Positions 38,212-50,100 of a DNA stretch of 64,000 bases are shown piece after piece. Every line of letters begins with the position of its first letter. The first letter of the stretch is position 1. The DNA is from a virus, in IMG/VR virus record IMGVR_UViG_3300036790_000231, positions 1-64,000 of that record. One strand, given 5' to 3'. The translations under genes were made by a program, and so were the position numbers. The notes beneath the pieces were generated by a model. It had not been told where the DNA came from, made no database searches, and worked only from the letters and a program-made list of their open reading frames with translations.

Positions 38212-40763
38212 CAGTTAGAATAAGTTGTTTGAATTGAATTAATCTTCTCAGTTCCATTATCTTCAATATTAATACTCATTCCATATACCCTTACTGGTTT
38301 TGGATTAGACCAAGTACCTACTTTAAATCTAGGACCTCTTTCTATCGTGGTGTAAACAAAATCTCCTAATTCATAATCTTCAAATGGGCGCGGCACCGAG
38401 GGAATTAGCACGTCCGTATACTCGATGCCCTTCGGTTCAAACGTAACGATAGTAAAGGGTTTTTCCAGTGTGAGTACCTGGATCGCCGCATAGGCTCTCA
38501 GGATCTTGGGTTCTTCTTCTCCAAGTCCATCAACAATAGAAGCCTCTTCCTCAAATAGGCCATTTTTCTGAATACTATCGAGTGATTCAGCTTTTTCTAC
38601 ATCATATTGGCCGATGACCTCAAATCTGTTCCTAGTTTTAAGACCTTCACCGGTTCTTTCCGCGCCAATACAATTACCTGGATATGTAAATCTAATTCCC
38701 GGCCCCCTATCTACTCCAAGGCCAGCGATATTTTCTCTTATTGTATTTCTTACTATATGCAATTTTCTAGTAAGAGGATCTATATAGAAATCAAATCCTG
38801 ATTCAATATTACTTAACTTAGTAAACTGTTCGCCAATATTTTGAAATTGATTTAAGGTAAGAATAATTGAATTAGTAGTTTCAGGAATTTCTCCCATAGT
38901 GACATGCGTAGGAACATCAATATTGGCTCTTTCGATTAAATCAGCGCCAATCAATCCAAGAGGTACACCAGGATAGCTTCCTGATCCAATAGGATATTCT
39001 CCATAAGATATTTCTATCGCCTGTTCCTGACTAAGAGGAGTATATCCGCCAATTCTACCTTCAGCGACTGCTTTTACCACCATTTCTGTCCACTCTGATC
39101 CAGTATGCAACATTCTGGAATTAAAGTTTTGATACCATCCCATCGCTGTTACTTCTAGTTGATCAGTATTAGAATTAGATATCTCTTTTGCAGTATAAAT
39201 TGGTCCTGACCAAATCGCTTTACTATTCCTGTAACATACAATTGAGGTAGAATGTTCTTCTATTAGTGATGCGACAGGATCTAGCAGATGGAGCCAAAAA
39301 TTTGCTGTTCCTGGCTGATTTAGCATTAATTGTAATTTTCTATCATGCGCGCTATTTAATTCAGTAATTTGACTCATATCAGATGTATTTACAAGCCACC
39401 AACGCCAATCAACAGTTGCAGTATGTGTATTAGATAAGGTAGGTACAACAATTACTAAGGGACCGGTCCTTAATATTTTATTTGTTTCAGGAAATAATTT
39501 ACTGCTAGTTAATGATAATATAAATTCTGTTGTAACAAGAAAATCTGGTCTTATAGATAATTTATTATCCTTTAAATCTATTTGAAGTCTACCTTCTACA
39601 GTAAAATTAGTTGGTATGTTAATATGTGAGCGTAATCTATAATTGTTTTCTATTTTGGTTTCAAAAGTAGGATGTACTTGGACATTATTCTTAATATTAG
39701 AAATAAAAGATGTTTTAACCTCAAATTTAGAAAGTATATTGACAACCCTATCTACAAGATTTATAATTAAATTAGCCGACTCTTCAATATTAATTTTTGC
39801 TTTTACAAATGATTTTATTAAATCACTTAGGGCTGATTTAGATTCAAATATAGGATTTATTTTTCCAGAAACTTTTATAGAATTAGAAAATTGTACTTTA
39901 CTTTCGAAAGTAGGTTTAATATTCCCATGAGATTTTATACTTGTAGATAATTCTCCCTTGCTATTGAAAGTAGATATAAATGGAAATAAATTTTTTACTT
40001 TTTCATAGATTCCATAATACGGTTTAAATAATCTTCGTGGAGATCTGTAAGTAGGTGGCCGATTAAATACATATCTAGGCTGTAATTTGGAAAGGGATTG
40101 AGTATTTATTATGAGAGATGATTTCTCTTCATAAATAGATGGAAATTTTATTTGAGACTTAAATGACTCAGATACAGTAACTGAAGAAGAAAAAGTAGGC
40201 TTAATTTCTATAGGACCAATAGCTCCTCCACCAAAGTTATCAGCACGAGAAGTTGTGCCCGTCATTCCTAACCCAATTTTGCCTGATCCTATTACTGATA
40301 TATCAGTCTCTTCACCTACTAGAGATAGTTCAGAAAATGTTTTTCCATGCCATGCTTTTAAATTAGTTCCTTCTATAGTAAAACCAAATACATCACCACT
40401 ACTAAACGATGTAGCGGTAGTAGAGGCTATAACAGAATAAACACCTTTAATTACTTTCGCCAGTCTAAGAGTAGAAGATCCTTCAATTTCAAATAAATAT
40501 AACGATTCAGTCGCCGCCGTATATCTTAGATATAATTCATAATATGTTTTTGTACTAATAATTTTTGTTGTTACAAATGAGGCTTGTTTTTCTGAAAATG
40601 TTTCTTTCCATAGAGCGCCAGATTCTTCACCAGATTCAATAGAAGCACATTCTTCATTGATTATTCTGAGAGCTTTTAGGTTACTAGCGGCTTCCCAATT
40701 AGTACCTAAACCGCCATTAGCGCGATTAAATTCATCAAGAACTGTTGAAACAGGAAAGCTCAT
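38211..40763 (-). CDS. Large distal tail protein with repeats
   Basis: 850 residues in three parts. The N-terminal 180 form a lectin/concanavalin-like domain (VLDEFNRANGGLGTNWEAAS ... FGFTIEGTNLKAWHG). About residues 190-430 hold an irregular repeat of about 25-30 residues (NIKPTFESKVQFSNSIKVSG, KINPIFESKSALSDLIKS, VHPTFETKIENNYRL). About residues 450-850 form the tail-hub part (WRWWLVNTSDMSQITELNSA, GTANFWLHLLDP, MGWYQNFNSRMLHTG, FYIDPLTRKLHIVRN). That last part matches large minor tail proteins of actinophages (gp37-like of the Reqi group). Confidence 0.75.
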   Translation of the reverse strand: MSFPVSTVLDEFNRANGGLGTNWEAASNLKALRIINEECASIESGEESGALWKETFSEKQASFVTTKIISTKTYYELYLRYTAATESLYLFEIEGSSTLRLAKVIKGVYSVIASTTATSFSSGDVFGFTIEGTNLKAWHGKTFSELSLVGEETDISVIGSGKIGLGMTGTTSRADNFGGGAIGPIEIKPTFSSSVTVSESFKSQIKFPSIYEEKSSLIINTQSLSKLQPRYVFNRPPTYRSPRRLFKPYYGIYEKVKNLFPFISTFNSKGELSTSIKSHGNIKPTFESKVQFSNSIKVSGKINPIFESKSALSDLIKSFVKAKINIEESANLIINLVDRVVNILSKFEVKTSFISNIKNNVQVHPTFETKIENNYRLRSHINIPTNFTVEGRLQIDLKDNKLSIRPDFLVTTEFILSLTSSKLFPETNKILRTGPLVIVVPTLSNTHTATVDWRWWLVNTSDMSQITELNSAHDRKLQLMLNQPGTANFWLHLLDPVASLIEEHSTSIVCYRNSKAIWSGPIYTAKEISNSNTDQLEVTAMGWYQNFNSRMLHTGSEWTEMVVKAVAEGRIGGYTPLSQEQAIEISYGEYPIGSGSYPGVPLGLIGADLIERANIDVPTHVTMGEIPETTNSIILTLNQFQNIGEQFTKLSNIESGFDFYIDPLTRKLHIVRNTIRENIAGLGVDRGPGIRFTYPGNCIGAERTGEGLKTRNRFEVIGQYDVEKAESLDSIQKNGLFEEEASIVDGLGEEEPKILRAYAAIQVLTLEKPFTIVTFEPKGIEYTDVLIPSVPRPFEDYELGDFVYTTIERGPRFKVGTWSNPKPVRVYGMSINIEDNGTEKINSIQTTYSN

Positions 40764-40769
40764 ACCATT

Positions 40770-41351
40770 TTAATTCAAAATCTCTACATACCATTGATAA
40801 ACCGTCAATAAGTTAGAAGCAGATGAAGCTCCCCATTTAGCCCCTATAGTCAAAATTTTTGATTCATCAGTATTTATGGTCGCTTCTCCACCGGTTGAAG
40901 TTGTCTCTGGCATCATTGTCGATCCAACTGAAGTAGTTTCAGCCGAAACAGCCTCAAATCCATCAACAACTCCCTGAGTGATGATCTTTCCAGTTGGGCC
41001 TACTGATATCACACGAGAAGTAGCTTCTAAAGCCCAAGATTGATTGCTAACTCCAGATGAAGTTTTAATAGCTATCGTTTCTGCCAGCGCCACACCAGCT
41101 ACTCCACCATAGTACAGCCCTAAAATGATAGTTGGAGTACCAGTATTAGAATAAGTTCCTCTAGCCGTGTATCTTAAAATAGTTCCAGCTTCAAGAGGAG
41201 GACAATCCCTGCCTATAGTAAAAGCTTGTCCTAAAGTATTTCCTCCAGGAGATACATCGGTTAAAGTGGTAGATTCTTTATAGACGGTTCCAGTATTTTC
41301 CGAACTATATGAAGGAGCGTTAGCTAAAATCTCCCAAGTTTGATTAGCCAT
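40770..41351 (-). CDS. Minor virion protein, tail region
   Basis: 193 residues, beta-rich and rich in Thr and Ser. ILRYTARGTYSNTGTPTIIL, NQSWALEATSRVISVGPTGK and AKWGASSASNLLTVYQWYVE are the phrases of a phage structural family with a fixed jelly-roll-like fold, found beside tail-tip genes. Nothing enzymatic is seen. Confidence 0.65.
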   Translation of the reverse strand: MANQTWEILANAPSYSSENTGTVYKESTTLTDVSPGGNTLGQAFTIGRDCPPLEAGTILRYTARGTYSNTGTPTIILGLYYGGVAGVALAETIAIKTSSGVSNQSWALEATSRVISVGPTGKIITQGVVDGFEAVSAETTSVGSTMMPETTSTGGEATINTDESKILTIGAKWGASSASNLLTVYQWYVEILN

Positions 41352-41370
41352 TATGTTACCTTTCTTTTAC

Positions 41371-41778
41371 CTATGAAAATATGAATTTCGCGCCTTCAAC
41401 AGGAATATATGGCAAATTATACGTAGTATTAATTATAAATTCACTTAAAACAGTCCAAGCTATTTGTTCACCAGAGGTTTCTGCCGTTGCTAAACCAGAT
41501 CCTTTTATTTTAGATTCTCCAGCAGTACATTCAGGAAATTCTATTTTTGCTTCATTAACCATATATCCGGCTTCAGTTTCAGTACCTTCAACTATTTTCC
41601 ATTTGGATGCTTCAACTTTAACTCGTTTATATCCCGTATATGCAGCCTCGGTTCCAGTAGCAATTCTGGTTGGTTCTGTTGTATATAGAGCAATCCAAGT
41701 AGTAGGCAGAACTGGTTGTTCCTTACCTGAAATCCATTTAAGGCCTTTAGTCTCCCATGCTTTGCTAAGTGATGACAT
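41371..41778 (-). CDS. Small tail-tip structural protein
   Basis: 135 residues: TTWIALYTTEPTRIATGTEA, AAYTGYKRVKVEASKW, and KIEFPECTAGESKIKGSG. The L-x-T-x-x-P ... GTE...YTGYKR pattern is shared by small tail proteins encoded beside fibres in many phages. Probably part of the tail tip. Confidence 0.65.
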   Translation of the reverse strand: MSSLSKAWETKGLKWISGKEQPVLPTTWIALYTTEPTRIATGTEAAYTGYKRVKVEASKWKIVEGTETEAGYMVNEAKIEFPECTAGESKIKGSGLATAETSGEQIAWTVLSEFIINTTYNLPYIPVEGAKFIFS

Positions 41779-41806
41779 TCATTTTTCTCCTATATTATTT
41801 TTGTTT

Positions 41807-42556
41807 TTATGAATAACTTGGTGAATCAAATGTTACTATATGCGAAGTATTTGGAACAATTTGTCTAGCTATATTAAAATGATTTTCTATCTCTTTTGAT
41901 GAAAGGGCTCCCGCATATATGGCTACCTCAGATATATATCCTATGAATTCTTTAAGTGATAAAGATTCCAAGCTTGAGGTTCCTATATATACAGGTTCCC
42001 CTCCATCAGAAATTGTATGGCTACCAACATTAATTGATACTATTTCTTTTCCATCTATGAATATAGACATTTTCCCTTCAAATAGTCTACCTACTACATG
42101 ATAAGGAATTCCTTCTAATAATTTTCTACTAACTAAAGTAATTTCTTCAGTTCCATTTCCTACACCAAAATATATATGACCAGAAGATAATCCCAATATA
42201 TATGGATTAGCGAATTTATTATTGGTCTTACCTACAATTATAGAAGAATGATTAGCATTGCCAGATACAATAAATGCCTCTATTGTTATATTGGAAATGA
42301 TACGTAACGGAGCAGCATCAGATATTTCCACATTTTGATCAGTCCCCTTAATTCCGAAACACGCCGATCCAGCCGTAGTATCATAAATAAGTGCTTGATA
42401 TCCCAGTGGGAGAGGAGTGCCATCATAAATACCATTAAGTCCATATTTAGAAGCACGATCATATGCACGTGTTCCATTTTTCTCATTCAATCTCCAATAT
42501 CCAACTATAAAGGGATTGCGGCGTATGGTAGCAAAATACGATGTAGGAATTGTCAT
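41807..42556 (-). CDS. LamG/concanavalin-like virion protein
   Basis: 249 residues. IVGYWRLNEKNGTRAYDRAS opens a LamG-type beta-sandwich, with ITIEAFIVSGNANHSSIIVG, KMSIFIDGKEIVSINVGSHT and EFIGYISEVAIYAGALSSKE following in the normal order. Such domains bind glycans, so this may help recognise the host surface. It overlaps the distal tail gene by four bases. Confidence 0.8.
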   Translation of the reverse strand: MTIPTSYFATIRRNPFIVGYWRLNEKNGTRAYDRASKYGLNGIYDGTPLPLGYQALIYDTTAGSACFGIKGTDQNVEISDAAPLRIISNITIEAFIVSGNANHSSIIVGKTNNKFANPYILGLSSGHIYFGVGNGTEEITLVSRKLLEGIPYHVVGRLFEGKMSIFIDGKEIVSINVGSHTISDGGEPVYIGTSSLESLSLKEFIGYISEVAIYAGALSSKEIENHFNIARQIVPNTSHIVTFDSPSYS

Positions 42557-44127
42557 CCTAAAAATCCATATTCATAATAAACGGCTAGCAAAGATTTTTC
42601 TCCAAATCCTTTTCCAGTTATGTAAATGTCATTCCACATTGGCTCCAAAACTATCCAAGCAGAGCTAGAGGATGAGAAATTTTCCAGCTTATTACTTCCA
42701 TTTGAATTTACTAATGTCTTTCTTTTTCCACATTCAAAGATTAAATAATCATTTTCAGCAACAGGAGCATTGTAGTAAACTTCTAAATTATTAGTTAAAT
42801 TGGATATTAGAATACTTTCAAATGGTCCATATATAACAAATACAGGCTCTACGAAAGTCTTTCCTCTATTGCATATACTAAGAATATTGTTATCTTGAAT
42901 AACAGTAGATCCAATAAATTTTCTATATCCTCTTGGATAACTACGCGGATACGATCTACCAAGCAAAGGCGATTCTGAATTATTTGGAATTAGAAAATTA
43001 CTTAATTGAGCTGTAGAAAATGCGCGAAAATCAGAAGATTTAAGAACCACTTGAAATGGCCTTTTTATCTTATTAATAGTTGTTTGTTCCTCTTTAATTT
43101 GAGGAGGAGTAATACATCTACAATTAAACTCTACATCGCCAGGATAAATAGATTCAATTCTATATTCATCAAAATTCCATAAAACATCTTTTTGGTCCCC
43201 TCCAAATCCAACTTGGGATACTATTTCTTCTCCAAATAAATCTGCATACGATCCTCCTAAATCATAAAATGCCATAATAGAAGGAACATTGTTATCAGAT
43301 GGCTTTTCTTTCCAAAACTCAATAGACAATCTGTTATCTATTTTTTTACCTCTCAAATAAAATAATTCACCTATTTCAGGGCGCAAATTTTCTGGAAGTG
43401 CAATTTTTTCTAATTCTTTTACTTCATTTTCTATTATAATCAATATTGATAAAAACGGCTCCCCTTCATTGTCATTATATAAAACTTTTGCAAAATTTTC
43501 ATCATCCTTAACTGAAAACACATACCCGAATGTGGATTCTGATTTAGACCCTCTGATAATTTTTATCGTTGACTGAACATTACCAAATACACGTTTCTCA
43601 GAAGCTCTAATAAGATAATTTTCACCAGCTTTGCTCCACGATAAAAATCCATTATTAACTTCTAGATTAGAATTAGAACCAATTAATGCTTCATAATTTC
43701 CAGATCCCAAAGAAGCAATAGGGCTATATGGTAAAATAGTTTGTGCTTCATCAAAATTATCATATATATCGAACCATTTAAACTTTAGAGAAGATTCTAC
43801 CAATGGTGCATAAGCAGCAAGAAAATCACCTTTCAGCTGATTATATACTTGCAAACTCCCTGTTTCTATGTTACCAGTAAGGGTAATTACTCTTCCATTA
43901 TAAAAAGCATCATAAACAAATTCATTATGTTGGGCTGGTCGGGGCTCGCGTCCTTCTCTTACTTCAGAGCTATCCAATCCAGTAATACCTGTAACTCTTA
44001 TTAAATCTGATTGATAACGATCGTTGATTATATACCCATTATATTCTATAAATGCTTGAACTCCAAAGGATAATGGAGAATTCCAAGGCTGTTCTAAATG
44101 CCCATATCTAAGATTGGCTACTGTCAT
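42553..44127 (-). CDS. Distal tail protein
   Basis: 524 residues. Its start overlaps the tape-measure stop by four bases, the usual place for a distal tail (Dit) protein. YIINDRYQSDLIRVTGITGL and GRVITLTGNIETGSLQVYNQ are typical of Dit N-terminal domains (a ring under the tail tube). Residues about 125-300 form an inserted beta domain that resembles carbohydrate-binding modules. The end (RPFQVVLKSSDFRAFSTAQL, then a Dit-like galectin part) resumes the fold. Confidence 0.72.
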   Translation of the reverse strand: MTVANLRYGHLEQPWNSPLSFGVQAFIEYNGYIINDRYQSDLIRVTGITGLDSSEVREGREPRPAQHNEFVYDAFYNGRVITLTGNIETGSLQVYNQLKGDFLAAYAPLVESSLKFKWFDIYDNFDEAQTILPYSPIASLGSGNYEALIGSNSNLEVNNGFLSWSKAGENYLIRASEKRVFGNVQSTIKIIRGSKSESTFGYVFSVKDDENFAKVLYNDNEGEPFLSILIIIENEVKELEKIALPENLRPEIGELFYLRGKKIDNRLSIEFWKEKPSDNNVPSIMAFYDLGGSYADLFGEEIVSQVGFGGDQKDVLWNFDEYRIESIYPGDVEFNCRCITPPQIKEEQTTINKIKRPFQVVLKSSDFRAFSTAQLSNFLIPNNSESPLLGRSYPRSYPRGYRKFIGSTVIQDNNILSICNRGKTFVEPVFVIYGPFESILISNLTNNLEVYYNAPVAENDYLIFECGKRKTLVNSNGSNKLENFSSSSSAWIVLEPMWNDIYITGKGFGEKSLLAVYYEYGFLG

Positions 44128-47100
44128 GGCGCTGTAGGACTCTGACCGATTTGATGAGAAAGTTCCTCACTAAACAATTGTGGATCTGCTACCTCGACAG
44201 GATGAGTAAGATTCAAGTTTTCTATCATAGTCGAGGACGAAGCACCTGGAGCGGCTGAACCATATACTGGCATATTTTCTGGTCGCATGCTGGCCGGGAG
44301 AGAAGCTGCATAAGCAGGTAACATACCGCCCATTCCATTGAAGAATGCTCCTCTATATTGTTCCCATGCAGTAGTAGAAAAAGATTGTGGCTGATTTAAA
44401 TGACCATTTAATTCGGCCATTTTCTCAGTATTCTGTTCAGTGGCTAAAGAATTTGTCTCAAGTTGACTGACAAGAGAACGCATAGTTTCTTTTTCTTTTT
44501 CTGTATGAGCAGAAGATTCGAGTCCCTTTATAGTTTGCTGTCCTTCTGAAGAAGCAAACCAAGTAAGAATTTCTTGAGAACTCATTCCGGCCACTTTCCC
44601 TAGGCCGACTCCGCTAGCAGTAGCCTCTAATTGGCTTCTTTCTGTTCCTAAAGCTCCTGCTTCGCCTTCGGTAGCAGACTTCAAGGCTTTGACATTCGTA
44701 ACCCCTGTAATTTTCCCTACAGTTTCAATCCCCTGCGCGAGATTTGAGTAGATACTTTTATTGAATGATCCAGAAGCCTCTATTCCCTTTACCAAAAGTT
44801 CTACTGTTGCAGCAGTATTATTTTGTAAGGCTAATCTATTTTCTTCAAGTTGTTCAGTATTTTTATTTATCTCTTCAATAAAGTGAGCTTCTTCCGATAT
44901 AGCGCCAGAGGAATGAGCTTGCTGCTTAAGTTCCAATAGCTTAATACGTTCAGATTCCAAATCACCTTGTTTCATTATCAAAGCACTTTGTTCATATTCT
45001 CCAGCTTCCTTGTTATTTCCTCTTTCAGCGGCTATCTTTGACTTAGATTGTAGTAAAGAAACTTCAGATTGTTTAGAAGATGATTCTTGTTCCATTTGCG
45101 ACTTAGCAGAAGTAATTTGTTCGACTACAGCATTTGTAACAATTTGTTTCAAGCCAGATATTTCCTCCTTAATCGAAGCAACTCTAGAAGATTCTCCTTC
45201 TCTTTCAGCTTCATGTAGGACATTTTCTAATTGTACAATATATCCAGTCGTCGTAGAAATTATCTGCTGATCCATTTCCTTGACCTTGACAAAATTCCCT
45301 AAAGCTTGAGCAATTCCCTGTTCAGAAGTAATACCACTCTCAGTTTCTTGATAAGCTTGATTAACTTCAGATTGTAGTGCATTTATTCTTTCCATAGCAG
45401 CAGTTGCTATTGTTTGATTCAAACTAGCGATACTCTGTTTAATAGTATTAACCTCTTCCGTATTGCCAATTTTTTCTGCTTCCTTAAGAGGCTTTTGAAG
45501 ATTTTGTATTTGCTTATTAGCAGAAGCAGCTATTTGCTTATTCAAAACTTGAACTTGACCATACTGGCCCTTAGATTGAGCCGTACTCTCTTGAGAAGTT
45601 TGTTCTTGAGATATTACGTTATATGATGATTCTAATTTAGATACTTGATCTTGTATTTGCTGCGTTTGATCGCTATATCTATTTTCTATATTTTCTGACA
45701 TAGCCTTAGATAGATTGTCTTGTTCTTCTATTAATTTATTATAACGAGCCCTTAAATTATTCAAAGCCGCTGTACGCTTAGGACTGCTCTTCTCAGTTTC
45801 TACATGACTAACTTGACTCATAGTCTCATTTTTGAGCTGATTTATCTTGCCCAATTCTTTTTTCATATCCTGAGATTCTTTCTCCATGGTTCTAATATCT
45901 AATCCCTCAGTTCCAGGTTCGCCAATTACTCTTTTAACAATTTTCCCTTTAGAAGAAAACACCTTTTGTATATTAGAAGAAGTCGATAATTCGGTTCTCT
46001 TTTCTCTACCAGTTTTCATCTTTTCTAGGAGCCCATTGGCAGCCCCTATTTCATTAGAAAATTCTTCAATATATTTATCATATTTTCCACTTTCTGAGCT
46101 GAATTTTTTTATTCCTTTAAATGCTTTACTTAATGATTTAAAGAACTTTTGAATATTAGAAAATTCAGCTTGTTCATTAGGATTCATTTCAAGAAGCGTA
46201 GGCATGAATCTGGCTATGCTACTACTTATTGCGTTGCTGCTGCTGGATGCTTGAGCAGAAGACCCAATAACTCGCGGTATGCCACCATCAGCAAAATGTT
46301 GTCTCGGGGAAGAAGAGTTGAATCCCATGTGACTATCTAAACCACTTGGCGATGTTCCAGCCAAACGAGCTGCCTCACTATATTGGGAAGGATTCATAAT
46401 TCTCTCACCCTCATGAGCAATGATTGGAACTGGAGAACCACCCCACGGCGCGCGTCCGCCAGAAGCAAATTCTTTCAATCTTTTTACCGCTCCTCCAGAA
46501 GCCATAAATTTTAGATAATCTCCACTTACAAAAGTTTCCCATGCTCCTAGTCCTTGGGAAGCAAGAATCTTTATAGCTCCAATTGTATTAGCAATAGGAT
46601 TCTTTGCATTCCCTCCAGGAACATCAGCAGCATTCATTGGCATCTCAATTTGATACAAACCCTCTGCGTGTGAACCTTCATCTGAAACAGGGCTTTCAGC
46701 TAATGGATTGCCAGCAGACTCAGCCAATGAAATAGCAGCCATAATTCTTGCCATTCCTCTAGGACCACCCTCTTTATCCCAGAGATTTTCTAATCTACTT
46801 CTATTATAACTTCCACCAGCAGAACTAGATGTTTCTATTCCGGCACCAGAAGATTCACCTAATTTTTCTAAGAATTGATTAGCCGCACCAGTTGCCGTAT
46901 TCAAGGCACCTTGAACAACTTTCCCAATTAATGCTCCACCTTTGACTTTAGGAGCAACAATTTGCTGAAGCAATCCTAATGCTCCCCCACCTTTTCCGGC
47001 AGAAGCTTGTACTGCACTTATAAATGAGGCTGCTCCCTTACCCTTACCAATATCAGTAAGTTGCTGTCCATGATTCTCTAAGGTTTTTGCTGCTGATATC

Positions 47101-50100
47101 CAAGCCTTAGTTCCTTCTACATCAGGCAAGTGAACTGCATTGAATCCTGCTAGATATGAAGCGCTTGGTGAAGATTCAAACCAGCCAGCTCCTCCATTGT
47201 CCTTTTGTCTTGCAAACCCTGAAGTTCCCCAATATCTATCTCCAATCCTCATAAATGTATGATCTCCATTGAAGAAAATAGTTACCAAACCCTCTCCTGA
47301 AGGAAATCCCCATGAGCCTATATCACCCGAAACTGTAGTTGGAACTTTGTATCCACCTTGTTGTGTGACAAAAGAAACACCGCCTGAGCAATCGACACCA
47401 TCTCCCAAGCGAGCGGGTTCTGTATGACCACCCCCATATACATATGGGAGATTCATATTGGAAACTAAGTCAGCAGCAGCAAGAACTCTGGCCATATGCG
47501 TGCCACCGAAACTTGCATGAAATGCCCTTAATGCACTTACAGTTCCACCCTCGGCCATACTCCTAACAGCCGGTGCCCTACTCAGATACTCGTCAAGAAG
47601 AGAAGCTTGACGAGAAGCATGACGAGGATCGGTTGTAAGAGCTATCTCATCGTGACCAGCCTCACCTACTCGATATGAATGTCCACCAGGAGAAGCATTC
47701 ATCCAACCACCAGATGCACGCATATATTCTGGAACTCCTCCACCAGATGCATTATTCGGTTCAGAAAAATTTTCATGTCTATATTGCTGATTTCTTGATC
47801 CTTGAATCTCAGTATTAGAAATTCCATACTTACTCAATGCCTCAGAAACCAATTCCTTTATTTCTTTCATGCCCTTAGCAGTACTAACGGTCCCCTTGCG
47901 CATAGCTTCATCAATAGCTGTCTCCGCACTTCCAAAATTACTTATTAATGCTTCCTTACCTTGCTTAGAGTGAAGTCCTAAATCTTCTGCAATACTTTCT
48001 ATATTAGTTTTAACCCTTTCTTTTACTTGCTTAAAAATAAATTCTGTTGATTCTTTAATTGATTCAAAACTCTTTGATACTTTAGCAGTAACAGGTCCTA
48101 AACTTTCAAAATATTTTTTTGTATTTTCTGAAAATAATTGAGCTGCGCGCGTAGCAGGACTATAAGCTTTAGCAAGTTCTTCTAATTTTTTCTTCCATTG
48201 ATGAAGAGCTGGATTATGAGCTAATTTGGTTGCTTCTAAAGATATTTCTTCTAAAGCACCGTTGGAAAGATTTTGTATTTTACCTTTATTTTCTTGAAGT
48301 AAATTTCCAAACTTTCTTAGACTAGATTCCGAACTATTTTCTTCACCAAAAACATTTTGGGCGAATCCCGCATAATTACCCGTTACCGCATCTCCCAAAG
48401 AACTAAGAGAAAAAGCATGATGAATATCTCTTCCTAATTCATCGCCAAAATTACCTGTTGTAGGAATTCCCTGGGAACTATAAGTTTGACCTAAATTAGC
48501 CGTAGATTTGTCTAATATGTATGCAACTCCTCCTGCTACCACGACAGGAACTAGAACCGCCCCAACTAAATCTGCTGCGCTTATTCCAATGGCTCCTACT
48601 GCTCCCTCGCCGCCAGCAATAAGATCAGACTCAGTAGAAGAACCTGCATCATGCTCTGCTGTGGAAACTGCTCCTGCTCCTCCTGCGCTCTCTGCGCCGC
48701 CAACTACTCTCTCATCATTAAGCGCTTCTTGAGCAACTTTTGTCTCTTCAATAGCTTGTTTGTTTTTGGTTACTGCACTGGTGAGAGCTTCCCATGCCTC
48801 TCTTCCCGTGCCACCCTCAAACATAATTTTCAATGCGCTATATAGACCTTTAACTACGCCAATAGTGCCCATCACGGCTGATTTATATTTCATTACTTTA
48901 GTAATAACAAATATGCCAGCCAAAATGGTTCCAAATCCCTCTAATAAAATCCTTCCCGGTGCTCCAAAAAGATTGAAAAATTTCAATAAAATGTTTGTAA
49001 GTGTGCCAACTATTTTAACTACATTACCTAATCCAGGTATCAAAACTACTTTTAAGAAGGTAGAAAATGCTCCTAAATTGCTAAGATTAAATACCTCAAT
49101 AAACTCCTTACCTAGAGTAAGTAGAACTCCACCAATTAATGACAGACCTTCTCTTGCTTCTCTAAAGAACTTAGTGACCTTTGGCCCATTAGATTCAACC
49201 CATTTAGTCGCCCTTTCGACTGATTCAGAAAAAGTAGTTACAGTCTTTAATCCCTGTGGAGCAGCATCATGGCCAATTGCCAAGAAAAGAGATCCGATTG
49301 ATGATCCTAAGTGAGCAAACCCTTCAGCATATTTTACGGCACCAGTAAAGAATTCTTTAAGATCATTCACTCCTTCTGGAGTAGAATATTTTGTATCAAG
49401 TTTAGCCCAAAAATTATCCCAATCTTCTGACATTTTTTTGAAAGCCGGATCAGCAGCTTTTGCTATATCTTGAAATAAATTCATCAAATGTAAAATAGCT
49501 GAAGTAACTATAGGAAGATTATCTGTAGCATCTTTAGACATTTCCTCAAAGAATGAAGTGCCTTTTTCACCAAAGATCTCATTCTTATATTTTTTCAGGC
49601 TAGATCCCATAGCCTGAGCAAGATTGTCAATCGGTTCTAAGAAAGAGCCTGATCCTAAAAGACTTTCAAGTTTTAAAGCAGCTTCTTCAAATGGTTCAAT
49701 GAAGTAATCAGTTATTTTCTTAAGGGGGCTATCTGGCGACTTGAGCTGTTTCTCCAGGTTGCTTAGGACTTTGACTAAGGCTTTTTCAGGGCCAGACATC
49801 TGGCTAAGCAATTGTTGATACTGAGCTTCTTGACTTGTCTCGGAAGAAGAAGGCTGAGCAGCTTGAAGTAAAGTTATTTGTCTCTCGCGGGCCGCCGCCG
49901 AGTGAGCTTGTTCTGCTTGAGTTACTGCTTGATGAGATGAAACAAGAGATTGACGAGCGCTTACAACACTTCGAGCCCCTTCAACTCCTCTACGCCGAGC
50001 AATATTCGCTTCTCTTTCTGCCCAAGGTACTTCCCAATCTGCCTTCTTTTTAGCTAATTCAGCAGCTTTTACTTGCTCTTCGGCAGTTATAATTCCTGTT

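Noticed and set aside
48760-49314. 184-codon plus-strand ORF inside the tape measure
   Set aside because: Antisense to tape measure coding sequence, with no start context or domain pattern.
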